A stretch of DNA of 38,065 bases from Pelagimonas sp. (GCA_025210455.1 JAOARQ010000039.1:1-38065); one strand, 5' to 3'; positions 23,887-33,725 are shown, counted from the first letter of the stretch. The notes: generated by a model not told the origin, from the letters alone. A program made the numbers and translations.

Positions 23887-26021
23887 TCCGGGCTGTCGGT
23901 GATTTCACCAATGATTGCCGCCTGATAGCCTGCGGTTTGCAAAGCGGCGAGTTGTGCCATGCCATCACCGGGAACGGCGGCCAGCAGCCCGCCCGCGGTT
24001 TGCGGATCAAAGAGCAGCGCATTGGCAGGGGTGTCCGCCAGATCCGGCAGGGCCGCGCGGTTTTGCGGGTGAATGGTGGATCTGATGCCCTGCTTTGCCA
24101 GATCAAGCGCCCCTGGATAGGTCGGGATGTCGTTTCGGGTTATCTTTGCACTGGTGCCAGAGGCCCTGCAGATATTGCGCAAATGGCCGATCAGGCCAAA
24201 GCCCGTCACATCTGTCATCGCATGCGCCCCTGACAAGAGAGCGCTGGCCTGTCCCTGAGAGCGGGTCATGGCTTGCAAGGCAGCCACAACATCTGCACCG
24301 TGCGCGCGTTTTTGCATCTCTGCCGCCATCAGGATCCCTGAGCCCAGCGGTTTGGTCAGGATCAGGCTGTCACCGGGGCGAGCCCCCGACAGGGTGATCG
24401 GCGGGGTCTCGATCAGACCGGTCAGGGTGAAGCCGATGGTCAGCTCGTTGCCAAAGGAACTATGCCCGCCGACAATGGCGGCACCGGCGTCTTGCATCAC
24501 GTCACTGGCGCTGGCCATGATTTCAGCCATCAGACGTGTGGCCAGGCGATCAGATTGACGCGGCAGGATCAGGCTGACCAATGCGGTTTGCGGTTTGGCG
24601 CCCATGGCCCAGATATCGCCGAGCGCATGGTGGGCGGCGATTTTTGTCATGAGAACAGGGTCTTCGACCATGGCGCGCAGGTGGTCTGTGGTGGTGACGG
24701 TGTTTTGCCCGCCCACGGTCACAAGCGCGGCGTCATCGCCGGGCAGGGGCGTCACGTCGCGGCGTGTGGCCCCCAAAGAGACGCCAATGCCGCCCTGCAA
24801 GACGCCTTGCCCCAGCTTGGAGCCGCACCCACCACAAAGCGGTTTGTCGCCCAGTACCTCTGCGACACCCTCAGCGCGCATCTTTGGCAGTTCTGGCGCG
24901 GGCATCTGCGGTAAGGTGCTGAACTGGTGCATGAATTTCCGGTCGATATGATTTTTCCATCGCCACATCAAAGGCCCTGACCACACGCGGCCAAACTTAT
25001 CTGCCAGCGCTGATTTTTCCCCCAGAGAAATCAGTTTCAGATAATCTTTTTGCGGATGATATGGGCGCAAAGCGCCTTGCCCTGACAGCAGGCAGCGCAG
25101 GTTGTGAAACAGCACAGGGGCCTGTCGCACGGCGTAGACGCCCGCTTTGGGGCGTGGCGCGTGCTGCATGAAAGCGCAGTCTCCGACAGCGAAGACATGC
25201 GGGTCAGAGCTGCGCAGATCCGGGGCGATGCGGATATAGCCGTCTTCCAGATCAAGGTCAGAATGCTTCGCCAGCGGCTGAGGGCGCGCGCCAGCGGCGC
25301 CGCAGATAAACCCGGCCTGAAGTGTTTCGCTGCTCAGATGAACCTGACCCTCGCTTATGTGGCTGATATCGCAGCCTTCTTTCAGCGTGATGCCCAGATC
25401 TTTGACCTTTTGGCGCAGCTTGTCCGCGGCGCGGTCGGGCAGGGCGGTAAAGGCGCGGTGTTTGTCCAGCAGAAAGATCTGCGCGCTGCGGTTTTTGCGC
25501 TGCAGCGCGTGGGAAAAAGCCATGGCGATTTCTGCGCCCGCGACACCGCCGCCAATGATTGCCACTGATGCGGGGCCGCTTTGGTTCAGGTAGGTTTCCC
25601 ATGCATCGCAAAACGGGCCAAGCGGCTTGGCTGGCACCGCATGATCAGCAAAGCCCGGCAGCTGCGGCATTTGGGTTGTGATCCCAACATCGACCGAGGC
25701 CAGATCATAGGCGATGGGCGGCCGCCCGGGCACGATCACCTGTTTGTCGCCCGGATGGATGGCGGTTGCAGCCCCCAGAACAACCCGCGCCCCGGCAAAA
25801 CGCGCCAGCTGAATCAGATCAATATCCAGCGTATCGCGATCATAATGCCCGGCCAGAAACCCCGGCAACATGCCCGAATAGGCGGCGGTGGGTTCAGGGG
25901 TGATCACGGTCAGTCGCACGCCGGGCAGGGGCTGCATCCCCCACATCCGCAGCACCAGAGCATGGGTGTGGCCACCGCCGATCAGCACCAGATCTTTGGT
26001 CAGGGGCAGGGGGCTGTGCAT
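23868..26021 (-). CDS. selD: Selenide, water dikinase fused to N-terminal NADH dehydrogenase-like domain
   Basis: A two-part protein of 717 residues. Residues 1-375 are a type II NADH dehydrogenase-like flavoprotein with GGGHTH (15-20), a second dinucleotide site GGGVAGAE (157-164) and the FAVGD FAD motif (277-281). Residues 390-717 are SelD, which makes selenophosphate from selenide and ATP. Its active-site loop reads CGGCGSK, with C399 and K402 matching Cys17 and Lys20 of E. coli SelD, and S401 in place of its nonessential second cysteine. The DD pair at 429-430 binds metal-ATP. Such fusions are known and may reduce selenium compounds to selenide for the kinase. It faces mnmH convergently. 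Confidence 0.93.
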   Translation of the reverse strand: MHSPLPLTKDLVLIGGGHTHALVLRMWGMQPLPGVRLTVITPEPTAAYSGMLPGFLAGHYDRDTLDIDLIQLARFAGARVVLGAATAIHPGDKQVIVPGRPPIAYDLASVDVGITTQMPQLPGFADHAVPAKPLGPFCDAWETYLNQSGPASVAIIGGGVAGAEIAMAFSHALQRKNRSAQIFLLDKHRAFTALPDRAADKLRQKVKDLGITLKEGCDISHISEGQVHLSSETLQAGFICGAAGARPQPLAKHSDLDLEDGYIRIAPDLRSSDPHVFAVGDCAFMQHAPRPKAGVYAVRQAPVLFHNLRCLLSGQGALRPYHPQKDYLKLISLGEKSALADKFGRVWSGPLMWRWKNHIDRKFMHQFSTLPQMPAPELPKMRAEGVAEVLGDKPLCGGCGSKLGQGVLQGGIGVSLGATRRDVTPLPGDDAALVTVGGQNTVTTTDHLRAMVEDPVLMTKIAAHHALGDIWAMGAKPQTALVSLILPRQSDRLATRLMAEIMASASDVMQDAGAAIVGGHSSFGNELTIGFTLTGLIETPPITLSGARPGDSLILTKPLGSGILMAAEMQKRAHGADVVAALQAMTRSQGQASALLSGAHAMTDVTGFGLIGHLRNICRASGTSAKITRNDIPTYPGALDLAKQGIRSTIHPQNRAALPDLADTPANALLFDPQTAGGLLAAVPGDGMAQLAALQTAGYQAAIIGEITDSPDQIDIR

Positions 26022-26049
26022 TTGGGATTCCTAGCGGCAGATAGAGAAA

Positions 26050-26071
26050 GGGGCGACCAGATGATCGCCCC
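26050..26071 (-). terminator. Terminator of thrS
   Basis: A 7-bp stem (GGGGCGA/TCGCCCC) with an 8-base loop lies 11 bases after the thrS stop on the minus strand and is followed by CTTTCTCT. The T run is imperfect. Confidence 0.6.
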
Positions 26072-26081
26072 ATGGTGTTGT

Positions 26082-28028
26082 TTATGAACGAAGATCCGGA
26101 GGTGTCGCATCCTCGGACAGGGTGCTGATTATCTCGTCGAGTGGGGCTACTTTGGTCTGTTTTTCGCCAAGACGGCGCACTGTGACGGTCTTTTCCTCAA
26201 CCTCGCGGTGACCAACGGCCAGGATCACAGGCACTTTGCCGACCGAATGTTCGCGCACCTTGTAGTTGATCTTTTCGTTGCGGGTGTCGGCTTCGGCGCG
26301 CACCCCGGCAGCATTCAGCTGGGCCACAACATCATAGACATAGTCGTCTGCTTCCGAGGTGATGGAAGCCACAACCACCTGACGCGGGGCCAGCCAGAAG
26401 GGCAGCTTGCCCGAGTGCTCTTCGATCAGGATGCCGATGAAGCGTTCAAAGGATCCCAGACAAGCGCGGTGCAGCATGACCGGGCGATGTTTTTCACCAT
26501 CGGCCCCGATATAGGTAGCATCCAGACGTTCGGGCAGAACAAAGTCCACCTGGAAGGTGCCACATTGCCAGACACGGCCAATGGCATCGGTTAAGCTGAA
26601 CTCAAGCTTGGGGCCATAAAAAGCCCCTTCGCCCGGATTCATCACCGGTTCGATGCCCGCAGCGCGGGTTGCATCCAGCAATGCGCCTTCGGCTTTGTCC
26701 CAGACCTCATCGCTGCCGGCACGTTTTTCCGGGCGATCAGAGAAGAGAATCTTGAACTCTTCAAACCCGAGGTCTTTGTAGACTGCCGACAAGAAGTTAA
26801 TGAACTCTCGACACTCCGCACCGATCTGTTCCTCGGTGGAAAAAATATGCGCATCGTCCTGAGTGAAACCACGCACGCGCATGATGCCATGCAGCGCGCC
26901 CGAGGGTTCATAGCGCGCACATGAGCCAAATTCAGCCATGCGCAGCGGCAGATCGCGATAGGATTTCAGACCCTGTTTGAAGATCTCAACGTGACAGGGG
27001 CAATTCATTGGTTTCAGGGCATTAATCGCCTTTTCACGGGCGTGCTCCTCGTCGACTTCGACGATGAACATGTTTTCCTGATACTTTTCCCAGTGACCGG
27101 ATTTTTCCCAAAGCGAGCGATCCACAACCTGCGGGGTGTTCACCTCGACATAGCCGCCGCGTTTTTGCGCCCGGCGCATATAGTCTTGCAGCATGGTGTA
27201 GATGGTCCAGCCGTTCGGGTGCCAGAAGATCTGGCCCGGTGCTTCGGGCTGAAGGTGGAACAGATCCATTTCGCGGCCAAGACGGCGGTGATCACGTTTG
27301 GCGGCCTCTTCGAGGAAGTTCAAATGTGCCTGCAATTCCTTACGGTTACGGAATCCGATGCCGGTGATCCGCTGCAGGTTTTTTGAGGTGTCGCCAAACC
27401 AATGCGCGCCTGAGACACCCATCAGTTTAAAGCTGTCGCCCGGCAGCTGGCCGGTGTGTTGCAAGTGCGGGCCGCGGCAGAGATCCTGCCAGTCCCCGTG
27501 CCAGTACATACGGATATCGGCCCCTTCGGGGATGCGGTCGACCAGATCGACTTTATAGGGCTCGCCCGCGTCTTCGTAGAATTTGCGCGCGCGGGCGCGA
27601 TCCCAGACTTCGGTGCGGATTTCATCACGGGCGTTGATGATATCCTTCATCTTTTTTTCAATGATACCAAGATCTTCTGGGGTGAAAGGTTCGCTGCGAT
27701 CAAAGTCGTAGAACCAGCCATGATCTGTGACCGGGCCGATAGTGACCTTTGTGTCGGGCCAGATTTCCTGCACCGCACTTGCCATGATATGGGCAAAGTC
27801 GTGGCGGATCAGTTCCAGCGCCTGTTCATCATCAGTCAGGGTGTGGATGGCAATGGTGCTGTCAGTGTCGATCGGCCAGGCCAGATCCCAGTGTTCACCA
27901 TTGACGGTGGCAGAAATCGCCTTTTTGGCCAGAGACTTAGAGATAGAAGCAGCGACTTCGGCAGCGGTGACCCCTGCGTCGAATTCGCGTGCATTGCCAT
28001 CGGGAAATGTGAGAGAGATTTGGGCCAT
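26082..28028 (-). CDS. thrS: Threonine-tRNA ligase
   Basis: This 648-residue class II synthetase is of standard length. It has an N-terminal TGS domain (1-62), an editing domain with H76/H80 (RHDFAH) that removes misacylated serine, and a catalytic core. The core has the zinc cysteine in [10 protein letters not shown], motif 2 around YEPSGALHG and RVRGFTQDD, and a C-terminal anticodon-binding domain. It charges tRNA-Thr in the cytoplasm. The start MAQISLTF has GAGGAGAG at good distance; the frame is open further upstream but without support. Three 11-bp-spaced ATGCACA-type repeats lie 120-150 bases before the start and may be regulatory. Confidence 0.97.
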   Translation of the reverse strand: MAQISLTFPDGNAREFDAGVTAAEVAASISKSLAKKAISATVNGEHWDLAWPIDTDSTIAIHTLTDDEQALELIRHDFAHIMASAVQEIWPDTKVTIGPVTDHGWFYDFDRSEPFTPEDLGIIEKKMKDIINARDEIRTEVWDRARARKFYEDAGEPYKVDLVDRIPEGADIRMYWHGDWQDLCRGPHLQHTGQLPGDSFKLMGVSGAHWFGDTSKNLQRITGIGFRNRKELQAHLNFLEEAAKRDHRRLGREMDLFHLQPEAPGQIFWHPNGWTIYTMLQDYMRRAQKRGGYVEVNTPQVVDRSLWEKSGHWEKYQENMFIVEVDEEHAREKAINALKPMNCPCHVEIFKQGLKSYRDLPLRMAEFGSCARYEPSGALHGIMRVRGFTQDDAHIFSTEEQIGAECREFINFLSAVYKDLGFEEFKILFSDRPEKRAGSDEVWDKAEGALLDATRAAGIEPVMNPGEGAFYGPKLEFSLTDAIGRVWQCGTFQVDFVLPERLDATYIGADGEKHRPVMLHRACLGSFERFIGILIEEHSGKLPFWLAPRQVVVASITSEADDYVYDVVAQLNAAGVRAEADTRNEKINYKVREHSVGKVPVILAVGHREVEEKTVTVRRLGEKQTKVAPLDEIISTLSEDATPPDLRS

Positions 28029-28150
28029 GTTTTGGCTCTCCTCGTCGGTTTGGCGCCCACGGAACGCCCGGTTGCGGGTATATGGTTCGCGCCCTTTCTG
28101 CGGCGCGGCGGTCTGGCTGTCAAGATGCGGATGTGCAGGGGGCACACCCC

Positions 28151-28179
28151 ATGCACATCCTATGCACAACCCATGCATA
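28151..28179. repeat. Three helically phased ATGCACA/ATGCATA repeats upstream of thrS
   Basis: ATGCACA at 28151 and 28162 and ATGCATA at 28173 are spaced 11 bases apart, about one helical turn. An inverted ATGTGCA is at about 28130. They lie in the thrS upstream region, at a distance usual for activator or repressor sites. Confidence 0.45.
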
Positions 28180-28257
28180 TCGCAGGCGCAGCATTTTCGG
28201 AAATTAGTTAGGAAAGGGTTCGTGCCGCCTACTCGGGGCCCGCTAGCTTTGCTTCAG

Positions 28258-28283
28258 CAAAAAAGGCCGCCGGAGGGCGGCCT
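28258..28283 (-). terminator. Intrinsic terminator of the lipase-like gene
   Basis: On the minus strand an 8-bp stem AGGCCGCC/GGCGGCCT with a 4-base loop is followed by six T. It lies eight bases after the stop of the lipase-like gene and separates it from thrS. Confidence 0.9.
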
Positions 28284-28290
28284 GTGTAGA

Positions 28291-28932
28291 TCATTGTGGC
28301 CATTGCATGGGGACTCTTTCTCGGACCTTCTTGGTTTTGATGATTTTTCGGTATTGGTTGATGTTGTGATCTAACCCCGGATTAGCGTCTTCAGGGGTGA
28401 GCCAGTACTGGCTCCCGAGTACCCGGAAGCCACGGTGCCGTGGGGGCATGTAGCAAACAGTATCGTCAGAGCGGCAGTAGTTGACCACCCAGCCTTCTCC
28501 GCGCAACCGATTTGATGGTTTGCCCCGCAATGTGCCGGGCGAGGCGAAGGCGATTGTCGGAATCTTCAGCGAGGTACCAACAATCTGCGCAGATGCAGCC
28601 CCAAGCGAGTGTCCTACAATGAATTTTGGGCGCAACCCTTTGGCAAAAGTATAGACTGTTTGGGCATGTTCCAGAAAACCGGCATGCCACATAGAGCCAC
28701 TATCCCCAGCGATGACGTCGTAACCATAGCCTTCATTGTCACCATAAACCTTGAGGTTGTAGTCAAACCAGTCAGATAGCTCATTTGTTCCGGGAATGGC
28801 CAAAATTCCGGACTTGAGATGATAAGCCTGCACGCCACGGATGTCGATTTTCTCTTCTATTTCAGAGGCTTTAAACCCAGCATATGATGCTTCGACGATG
28901 TCACAGGCATCGAGTATGTCTAATGTACTCAT
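28291..28932 (-). CDS. Class 3 lipase-like alpha/beta hydrolase
   Basis: This 213-residue protein has the nucleophile elbow GHSLGAASA in a class 3 lipase context. There is a preceding conserved AIPGT segment (oxyanion), a later SDD (catalytic Asp) and a DHNINQY histidine near the end. It would hydrolyse acylglycerols or other esters. No clear signal peptide is present, so it may be cytoplasmic or leave by another route. The base composition is lower in GC than its neighbours and it is a lone gene with its own terminator, which hints at horizontal acquisition. The natural substrate cannot be told from sequence. Confidence 0.85.
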   Translation of the reverse strand: MSTLDILDACDIVEASYAGFKASEIEEKIDIRGVQAYHLKSGILAIPGTNELSDWFDYNLKVYGDNEGYGYDVIAGDSGSMWHAGFLEHAQTVYTFAKGLRPKFIVGHSLGAASAQIVGTSLKIPTIAFASPGTLRGKPSNRLRGEGWVVNYCRSDDTVCYMPPRHRGFRVLGSQYWLTPEDANPGLDHNINQYRKIIKTKKVRERVPMQWPQ

Positions 28933-29074
28933 AGTTGTTTTCCTAAAATGGTCTCTAAAAATTGAGTGATGTCACTCTATCACACCTGGAGGGGGAAAGA
29001 AAACTTCTCTGGTTCGTCTGGGTTGATCTAAGTCTATGTTTCCTGTTTGTTCGTTTTGAAAACGGGGAGTGGTT

Positions 29075-29731
29075 ATGCGGACATTTGCGGATATTTTAGA
29101 GATTGCGGCGGAGCGTAAGGGCAGCCGGGAGGCGGCGCTGGCAGATATGCCTGAGGTGAAATCAGCGGAAGAGATTGCGCAGATCCCTGAAGATCGCTGG
29201 CTGGCGGCCATGGCGCGGGGGATTTTTCAGACGGGGATCAGCTGGCAGGTTGTGGATCGCAAATGGCCCGATATCGAAGAGGCCTTTTATGGGTTCGATG
29301 TGGGGCGTGTGGCGATGATGTCAGACGACTGGTTTTACGATCTGATCGAAGACAAACGCATCATTCGCGCGCCAGCCAAAGTGCGGGCCATTCAGGAAAA
29401 CGCGGTGTTTATTCAATCGGTTGAAGGTGGGTTTGCGCAACGGGTGGCGCAATGGCCCGCGTCAGACTTTGTCGGGCTGGTGCTGTGGCTCAAGAAAGAG
29501 GGCGCGCGGTTGGGCGGCAATACCGGGGCCTATATGCTGCGTCAGATGGGCAAGGAAAGCTATTACATGGGCGGTGATGTTGTGGCGCGGCTGGTGGCGG
29601 AAGGGGTGATCGACAAGGCGCCGACATCGCAGAAAGCCTGGAAGGCGGTGCAGGCGGCCTTCAACACCTGGGCTGAGGAAAGCGGTGAAAGCCTGACGGT
29701 GATCAGCCGGGTGCTGGCGCGTAGTGTGTGA
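29075..29731 (+). CDS. DNA-3-methyladenine glycosylase I family protein
   Basis: This 218-residue protein is of the Tag (3-methyladenine glycosylase I) superfamily. The region GIFQTGISWQVVDRKW matches the family's helical core, which in Tag enzymes carries the catalytic glutamate nearby. YGFDVGRVAMMSDDWF and the NTGAYMLRQMGKESY segment follow the family's order. Canonical Tag has an N-terminal zinc site with Cys/His that is not obvious here, so this may be a diverged subgroup. It removes alkylated bases from DNA. The ATG at 29075 has GGGGAG six bases upstream and is preferred over a GTG two codons earlier. Confidence 0.75.
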   Translation: MRTFADILEIAAERKGSREAALADMPEVKSAEEIAQIPEDRWLAAMARGIFQTGISWQVVDRKWPDIEEAFYGFDVGRVAMMSDDWFYDLIEDKRIIRAPAKVRAIQENAVFIQSVEGGFAQRVAQWPASDFVGLVLWLKKEGARLGGNTGAYMLRQMGKESYYMGGDVVARLVAEGVIDKAPTSQKAWKAVQAAFNTWAEESGESLTVISRVLARSV

Positions 29732-29796
29732 GGGGCAGACTGCGGTTTGAATACCTGAAGGGGCAGGGGCATATGTTCATTCCAGTCGGCAAAGCC

Positions 29797-29859
29797 GACC
29801 AGCCCCCGACCGCCCCCATGGGCGGGGGCTTGGCCCCCACCCGCGGTCGGAGGCTGGTC
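29797..29859. repeat. Large GC-rich hairpin element
   Basis: Outer arms of 17 bases (29797-29813 and 29843-29859) pair with a single mismatch and enclose a smaller G/C-rich hairpin. A further small hairpin (GTCGGC-AAA-GCCGAC) abuts it on the left. It lies between the convergent glycosylase and hisE genes and resembles a dispersed extragenic palindromic element, though only one copy is in this window. It could also end transcription. Confidence 0.7.
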
Positions 29860-29921
29860 TAAGAGTTTGATTGGAAAGTTCTATATCTGTCTGGCAGCCA
29901 GGTCGAACTGTTGTGAGGCGG

Positions 29922-30227
29922 TTAGCGCGACGCCTTTTCCGCCAGACCGGATTGGCCCTGACGGCGGGCCAGCTCTGCCATGACATCGGCCACAGCCACA
30001 TCGCGCGATCTTAGCATGACCAGCAGGTGAAACAGCACATCGGCGGCCTCTGAGGCCAGCTTTTCGCGGTCGTTCCTGACCGCTTCGATCACGGCCTCGA
30101 TGGCTTCTTCGCCGAATTTTTCAGCGCATTTTTCCGGGCCTTTGGCCAGCAGCTTCGCTGTCCAGCTGTCTTCGGGGCTGGCCTGAGCGCGGGTGGCGAC
30201 GATGGTTTCCAGCTCTTCGAGCGTCAT
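29922..30227 (-). CDS. hisE: Phosphoribosyl-ATP pyrophosphatase
   Basis: This 101-residue all-helical protein of the MazG-like superfamily has the HisE motifs [14 protein letters not shown] and [13 protein letters not shown], whose acidic residues bind magnesium. It removes pyrophosphate from phosphoribosyl-ATP, the second step of histidine synthesis. It starts 12 bases after a small unknown gene, which itself starts 12 bases after hisF, so hisF-x-hisE form an operon. Length is normal for the free-standing enzyme (not fused to HisI). Confidence 0.95.
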   Translation of the reverse strand: MTLEELETIVATRAQASPEDSWTAKLLAKGPEKCAEKFGEEAIEAVIEAVRNDREKLASEAADVLFHLLVMLRSRDVAVADVMAELARRQGQSGLAEKASR

Positions 30228-30239
30228 GGGAATATCCTT

Positions 30240-30647
30240 TCAGAGCCGGGAATCTTCGGCCAGCATTTTATCGAGCAGCGCGAAAATCTGCGGCTCGGTC
30301 GGGGTGCCCAGCACCTGCGCGGGGTTGAGCGGGGTAAAGATCGGGGCGGCCTCGGCGCGGTCGTCTTCGGGCCAGTCCAGCAGCGAAGGGCCATTGGGCG
30401 CAATGCCGATGCGCAGCCCCCAGCGTTCATCCGGCCCGGCGCTTTCGGACCAGTCGCCAATAAAGATGCGCACCAGCGGCAGGTGATCGGGGCGGCCATG
30501 GGTGACGGCGACGGTGTACCAGCCCGCAGACATCTCACCCACATCGAAATAGCCGGTGACAACAGTGACAGGAGAAGCTCCATCTTTTGAGGTGGTGTGT
30601 TCTACCTCGCGTTCACGGACTGTGACGTCACTGCCATCGCTGTACAT
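30240..30647 (-). CDS. Conserved small protein of unknown function between hisF and hisE
   Basis: A 135-residue soluble acidic protein packed between hisF and hisE with 12-base gaps on both sides, so it is co-transcribed with them. It has an aromatic-rich middle (GYFDVGEMSAGWYTVAV, LPLVRIFIGDW) and a proline-rich later part (APIFTPLNPAQVLGTP). The ATG at 30647 has AAGGG at a better distance than one two codons earlier. I do not recognise the family. Its place in the operon may mean a link to histidine synthesis or simple co-expression. Confidence 0.75.
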   Translation of the reverse strand: MYSDGSDVTVREREVEHTTSKDGASPVTVVTGYFDVGEMSAGWYTVAVTHGRPDHLPLVRIFIGDWSESAGPDERWGLRIGIAPNGPSLLDWPEDDRAEAAPIFTPLNPAQVLGTPTEPQIFALLDKMLAEDSRL

Positions 30648-30659
30648 TGCCATACCCTT

Positions 30660-31418
30660 TTATAGCCTCACGGGTATCCCTGCGGCTGCCATATGTTCCT
30701 TGGCCTCTTGCACCGTGAATTCGCCAAAGTGAAAGATCGAGGCCGCCAGAACCGCGCTGGCGTGACCTTCTTTGACGCCATCCACTAGGTGATCCAGCGT
30801 GCCGACGCCGCCCGAAGCGATCACAGGGATATTCACAGCATCTGCAATGGCGCGCGTTAAGGGCAGGTTAAACCCGGCTTTGGTGCCATCGCGATCCATT
30901 GAGGTCAGCAGGATTTCACCTGCGCCTTTGGCTTCGATCATGCGGGCGAATTCGACGGCGTCGATGCCGGTGGGCTTGCGGCCCCCATGGGTAAAGATTT
31001 CCCAGCGGCCCGGTTCGACGGTTTTGGCGTCGATGGCGCAGACGATGCATTGGCTGCCGAACTGATCGGCGGCTTCGGCCACCACATCGGGGTTGGCGAC
31101 GGCGGCTGAATTGAACGAGACCTTATCCGCCCCCGCCAGCAGCAGCGCGCGCACATCCTGGACCGTGCGCACTCCGCCACCCACGGTCAGCGGGATAAAG
31201 CACTGTTCAGCGGTGCGGGTGACCACATCGAACATGGTGCCACGGTTTTCATGGGTGGCATGGATGTCGAGAAAACAGATCTCATCCGCGCCCGCCGCAT
31301 CATAGGCGCGGGCCGATTCCACCGGGTCGCCCGCATCGCGTAGGCCGACAAAGTTCACGCCTTTGACAACGCGCCCATCGGCCACGTCGAGGCAGGGAAT
31401 GATCCGCGTTTTCAGCAT
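30660..31418 (-). CDS. hisF: Imidazole glycerol phosphate synthase subunit HisF
   Basis: This 252-residue (beta/alpha)8 cyclase has catalytic aspartates D11 (in PCLDV) and D130 (in TSMDRDGT), the LTVGGGVRT phosphate loop and IASGGVGT near the end. With HisH it turns PRFAR and ammonia into imidazole glycerol phosphate and AICAR. The start [12 protein letters not shown] is the universal HisF beginning and follows a G-rich ribosome site; the frame is open upstream but does not encode HisF. HisH lies about 3 kb away, next to hisB. Confidence 0.97.
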   Translation of the reverse strand: MLKTRIIPCLDVADGRVVKGVNFVGLRDAGDPVESARAYDAAGADEICFLDIHATHENRGTMFDVVTRTAEQCFIPLTVGGGVRTVQDVRALLLAGADKVSFNSAAVANPDVVAEAADQFGSQCIVCAIDAKTVEPGRWEIFTHGGRKPTGIDAVEFARMIEAKGAGEILLTSMDRDGTKAGFNLPLTRAIADAVNIPVIASGGVGTLDHLVDGVKEGHASAVLAASIFHFGEFTVQEAKEHMAAAGIPVRL

Positions 31419-31467
31419 GAAAGCCCCCATAGATCCTAGTTGCCCTGTCTTTAAGGGGCGCGAGGCG

Positions 31468-32835
31468 CTAGTGCAACAGCAGCGGCGCCATGTGCGATTT
31501 GGCCACGGGGCGGGCCAGCGGGCTGTAGCTATTGGCGAAATTGGCCAGATCCGGGAAGAGCGTATAAAGTTCATGGCGCGCGGCCGGGTCGATTTCGCTT
31601 TTGTCGATCTGCGCGGCATGCAGGCTTTCTGAGGGGGCACCGTTGGCATAGATCACCTGATGGCGGTCGAACAGCAGGTGGATATAGGTGGTGTCACGGG
31701 CGCTTTGGGCCTGGGTGATACGATCAGCCTGCAGCAGCGCTTTGGCGGGGGCGAATATTTCGGTTTCGCCGGTTTGCAGCTGCACCTGCCAGCCGGTCAG
31801 CACCATGCGGTGTTGTGGCGAAACGGTCAGATCTGCGGCGGGCAGGCCGGGGCCAAGCGCATCTTTGTGCAGGGTGATCGGGCGCAGATGCGGGTCACGT
31901 GTCAGGCGATCACGCGACAGGGTGGTGGTATTGACCCAGCGCACCGGCTGAAACCCCTGATCGCGCGTCAGCACCTGATCCCCTTTCCTGATACGCGCCA
32001 CATCCACCTGTCCGCGCAGGGTGGTGATCATCGTTCCGGGGGTGAAACACATGATGCGCCCGCGTTCAAAGGTGACAAAGCCCACGCTTTCGACCACATG
32101 GTTGCCTTCGCCATCGCCATCTTCTTCGTCGAAATAGGCGCCGGTGGTGCTGCCCGAGGCGGTGTTGGACAGCTGCACATTGCCGGGATCGGGGCCGTTG
32201 ATTGTCTGGGTTTCGGCAAGGGTGATGCCATCGCTGAAATTATGCCCCAGCCCAAAGGTCTGATTGGAGGTGGTGAGGTTGTTGTAGCTCTGAGCCGTGC
32301 CCGAGCTGCCATCGCCCCCGGCGGTGATGGCGATATAGCCCACGGTTTCGCCGCTATTGCCCGACGTATTGTTTTCCGCTTCTTGCAGGCTGACGTCAAA
32401 GCCGGTGGCGGTGATATTGTCCGGGTCGCTGTCTGAGACATGGGGGTCATTGGCGCTCATGCGGTTGGTGAGCACAACGGGCGGCGCGGTAAAGCCGCCA
32501 TTCAGCGTGACCGATGAGGTACCGGTTGTGGCTGTGGTGGTGCCTACTTCCATGGTGCGCCCATCGGGCAGGGTGTGGACACCGGGCTCGGCTGCGATCC
32601 AGTTGATGGTTTCGGTGGCGGGGTGCGGGCCGTCTTCGTTTTCCCATTCGTCGATGCGAAAGTAGAACCCGGTGGCATCCACCGAGGTGACCACAAGGGA
32701 AAACTCATTGCCGCCATTGTTGGTGCCGGTCAGGATGACGACTGCATTCTCCAGCGGCTCGGTAAAGTCGACGCGCACCAGTTCGCCGTCGCCAAAGCCC
32801 CCGCGAGTCAGGGATCCTGCTTCTCCAAATGCCAT
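31468..32835 (-). CDS. Hint-domain (hedgehog/intein-type) protein
   Basis: A 455-residue protein. The first 260 residues are beta-rich with many Thr, Ser, Gly and Asp, and look like a secreted or surface module. From C263 ([13 protein letters not shown]) begins a Hint domain of the kind common in Rhodobacterales. It includes [23 protein letters not shown], and a later SPQHRM with a probable catalytic histidine. Hint domains cut or splice at the first cysteine, so the N-terminal module may be released or modified. No classical signal peptide is seen; such proteins often leave by type I secretion. It separates hisA from hisF on the same strand, an insertion in the his region. Confidence 0.8.
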   Translation of the reverse strand: MAFGEAGSLTRGGFGDGELVRVDFTEPLENAVVILTGTNNGGNEFSLVVTSVDATGFYFRIDEWENEDGPHPATETINWIAAEPGVHTLPDGRTMEVGTTTATTGTSSVTLNGGFTAPPVVLTNRMSANDPHVSDSDPDNITATGFDVSLQEAENNTSGNSGETVGYIAITAGGDGSSGTAQSYNNLTTSNQTFGLGHNFSDGITLAETQTINGPDPGNVQLSNTASGSTTGAYFDEEDGDGEGNHVVESVGFVTFERGRIMCFTPGTMITTLRGQVDVARIRKGDQVLTRDQGFQPVRWVNTTTLSRDRLTRDPHLRPITLHKDALGPGLPAADLTVSPQHRMVLTGWQVQLQTGETEIFAPAKALLQADRITQAQSARDTTYIHLLFDRHQVIYANGAPSESLHAAQIDKSEIDPAARHELYTLFPDLANFANSYSPLARPVAKSHMAPLLLH

Positions 32836-32943
32836 TGCGCTGCCCGATTTGTTGGTCTTTTGGGAAGAGATACCGCAACAATTCGTCTAAATTTAGGCGA
32901 CAGTTGTCGAAAATCGCGCGGATTGTTGCGCAGCAGGGAGAGG

Positions 32944-32978
32944 GCAAAAGAAAAGGCGCAGGGGTGGCCCCCGCGCCT
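32944..32978 (-). terminator. Intrinsic terminator of hisA
   Basis: On the minus strand an 11-bp stem (AGGCGCGGGGG / CCCCTGCGCCT, one G-U pair) with a short loop is followed by TTTCTTTT. It lies about 25 bases after the hisA stop. Confidence 0.85.
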
Positions 32979-33002
32979 GACTGTCAGGTCTGATCCGTGT
33001 GA

Positions 33003-33725
33003 TCAGCCGTCGAGCACTTTCAGTGCGTCTTTCAGATCCAGCGCCCCGTCATAGAGCGCGCGGCCAGAGATTGCGCCGTTCAGAGGGGCGCCGCAATCGC
33101 GCAGAGCTTTGAGATCTGCCAGCGAAGACACCCCGCCCGAAGCAATCACCGGGATGGTCACGGCGCGGGCCATGGCGGCGGTATATTCGACATTTGGCCC
33201 CTGCATTGCGCCATCACGGTTGATATCGGTATAGATGATCGCCGCGACGCCTGCGTCTTCGTAGGATTTGGCCAGATCGACCGCATCCACATCAGTGACT
33301 TCGGCCCAGCCTTTGGTGGCCACTTTGCCATCTTTGGCGTCAATGCCCACGGCGACCTTGCCGGGGAATTCGCGGGCGGCTTCGCGCACCAGATCAGGGT
33401 TTTCCACGGCGATGGTGCCCAGAATGACCCGCGCCAGCCCTTTGGAAAGCCACATTTCGATGGTGGCCAGATCGCGGATACCGCCACCCAATTGTGCGGG
33501 GGTGTTTGTCTGGCTCAGGATGGATTCGACGGCAGCGGCATTCACTGGCTCACCGGCAAAGGCGCCGTTCAGATCCACCAGATGCAGCCAGGAACAGCCC
33601 GCATTGACGAAATCCAGCGCCTGCGCTGAGGGATCGTCATTGAATACGGTGACTTTCTCCATATCGCCGCGCAGCAGGCGGACGGCCTTGCCATCCTTCA
33701 GATCAATCGCTGGGTACAGGATCAT
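33003..33725 (-). CDS. hisA: Phosphoribosylformimino-5-aminoimidazole carboxamide ribotide isomerase
   Basis: This 240-residue (beta/alpha)8 isomerase has catalytic D8 (in PAIDLKDG), the LGGGIRD loop and a second aspartate in TDINRDG. It opens the ribose ring of ProFAR in histidine synthesis, the step before HisHF. The ATG at 33725 is the family start and has AAGGGA eight bases upstream. It is followed by a strong terminator and is thus separated from the Hint-domain gene and hisF. Confidence 0.97.
   Translation of the reverse strand: MILYPAIDLKDGKAVRLLRGDMEKVTVFNDDPSAQALDFVNAGCSWLHLVDLNGAFAGEPVNAAAVESILSQTNTPAQLGGGIRDLATIEMWLSKGLARVILGTIAVENPDLVREAAREFPGKVAVGIDAKDGKVATKGWAEVTDVDAVDLAKSYEDAGVAAIIYTDINRDGAMQGPNVEYTAAMARAVTIPVIASGGVSSLADLKALRDCGAPLNGAISGRALYDGALDLKDALKVLDG

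Noticed and set aside
28029-28260. T-box or similar RNA leader before thrS
   Set aside because: No T-box sequence or specifier stem is visible and the mechanism is not expected in alphaproteobacteria; only short DNA repeats are seen.
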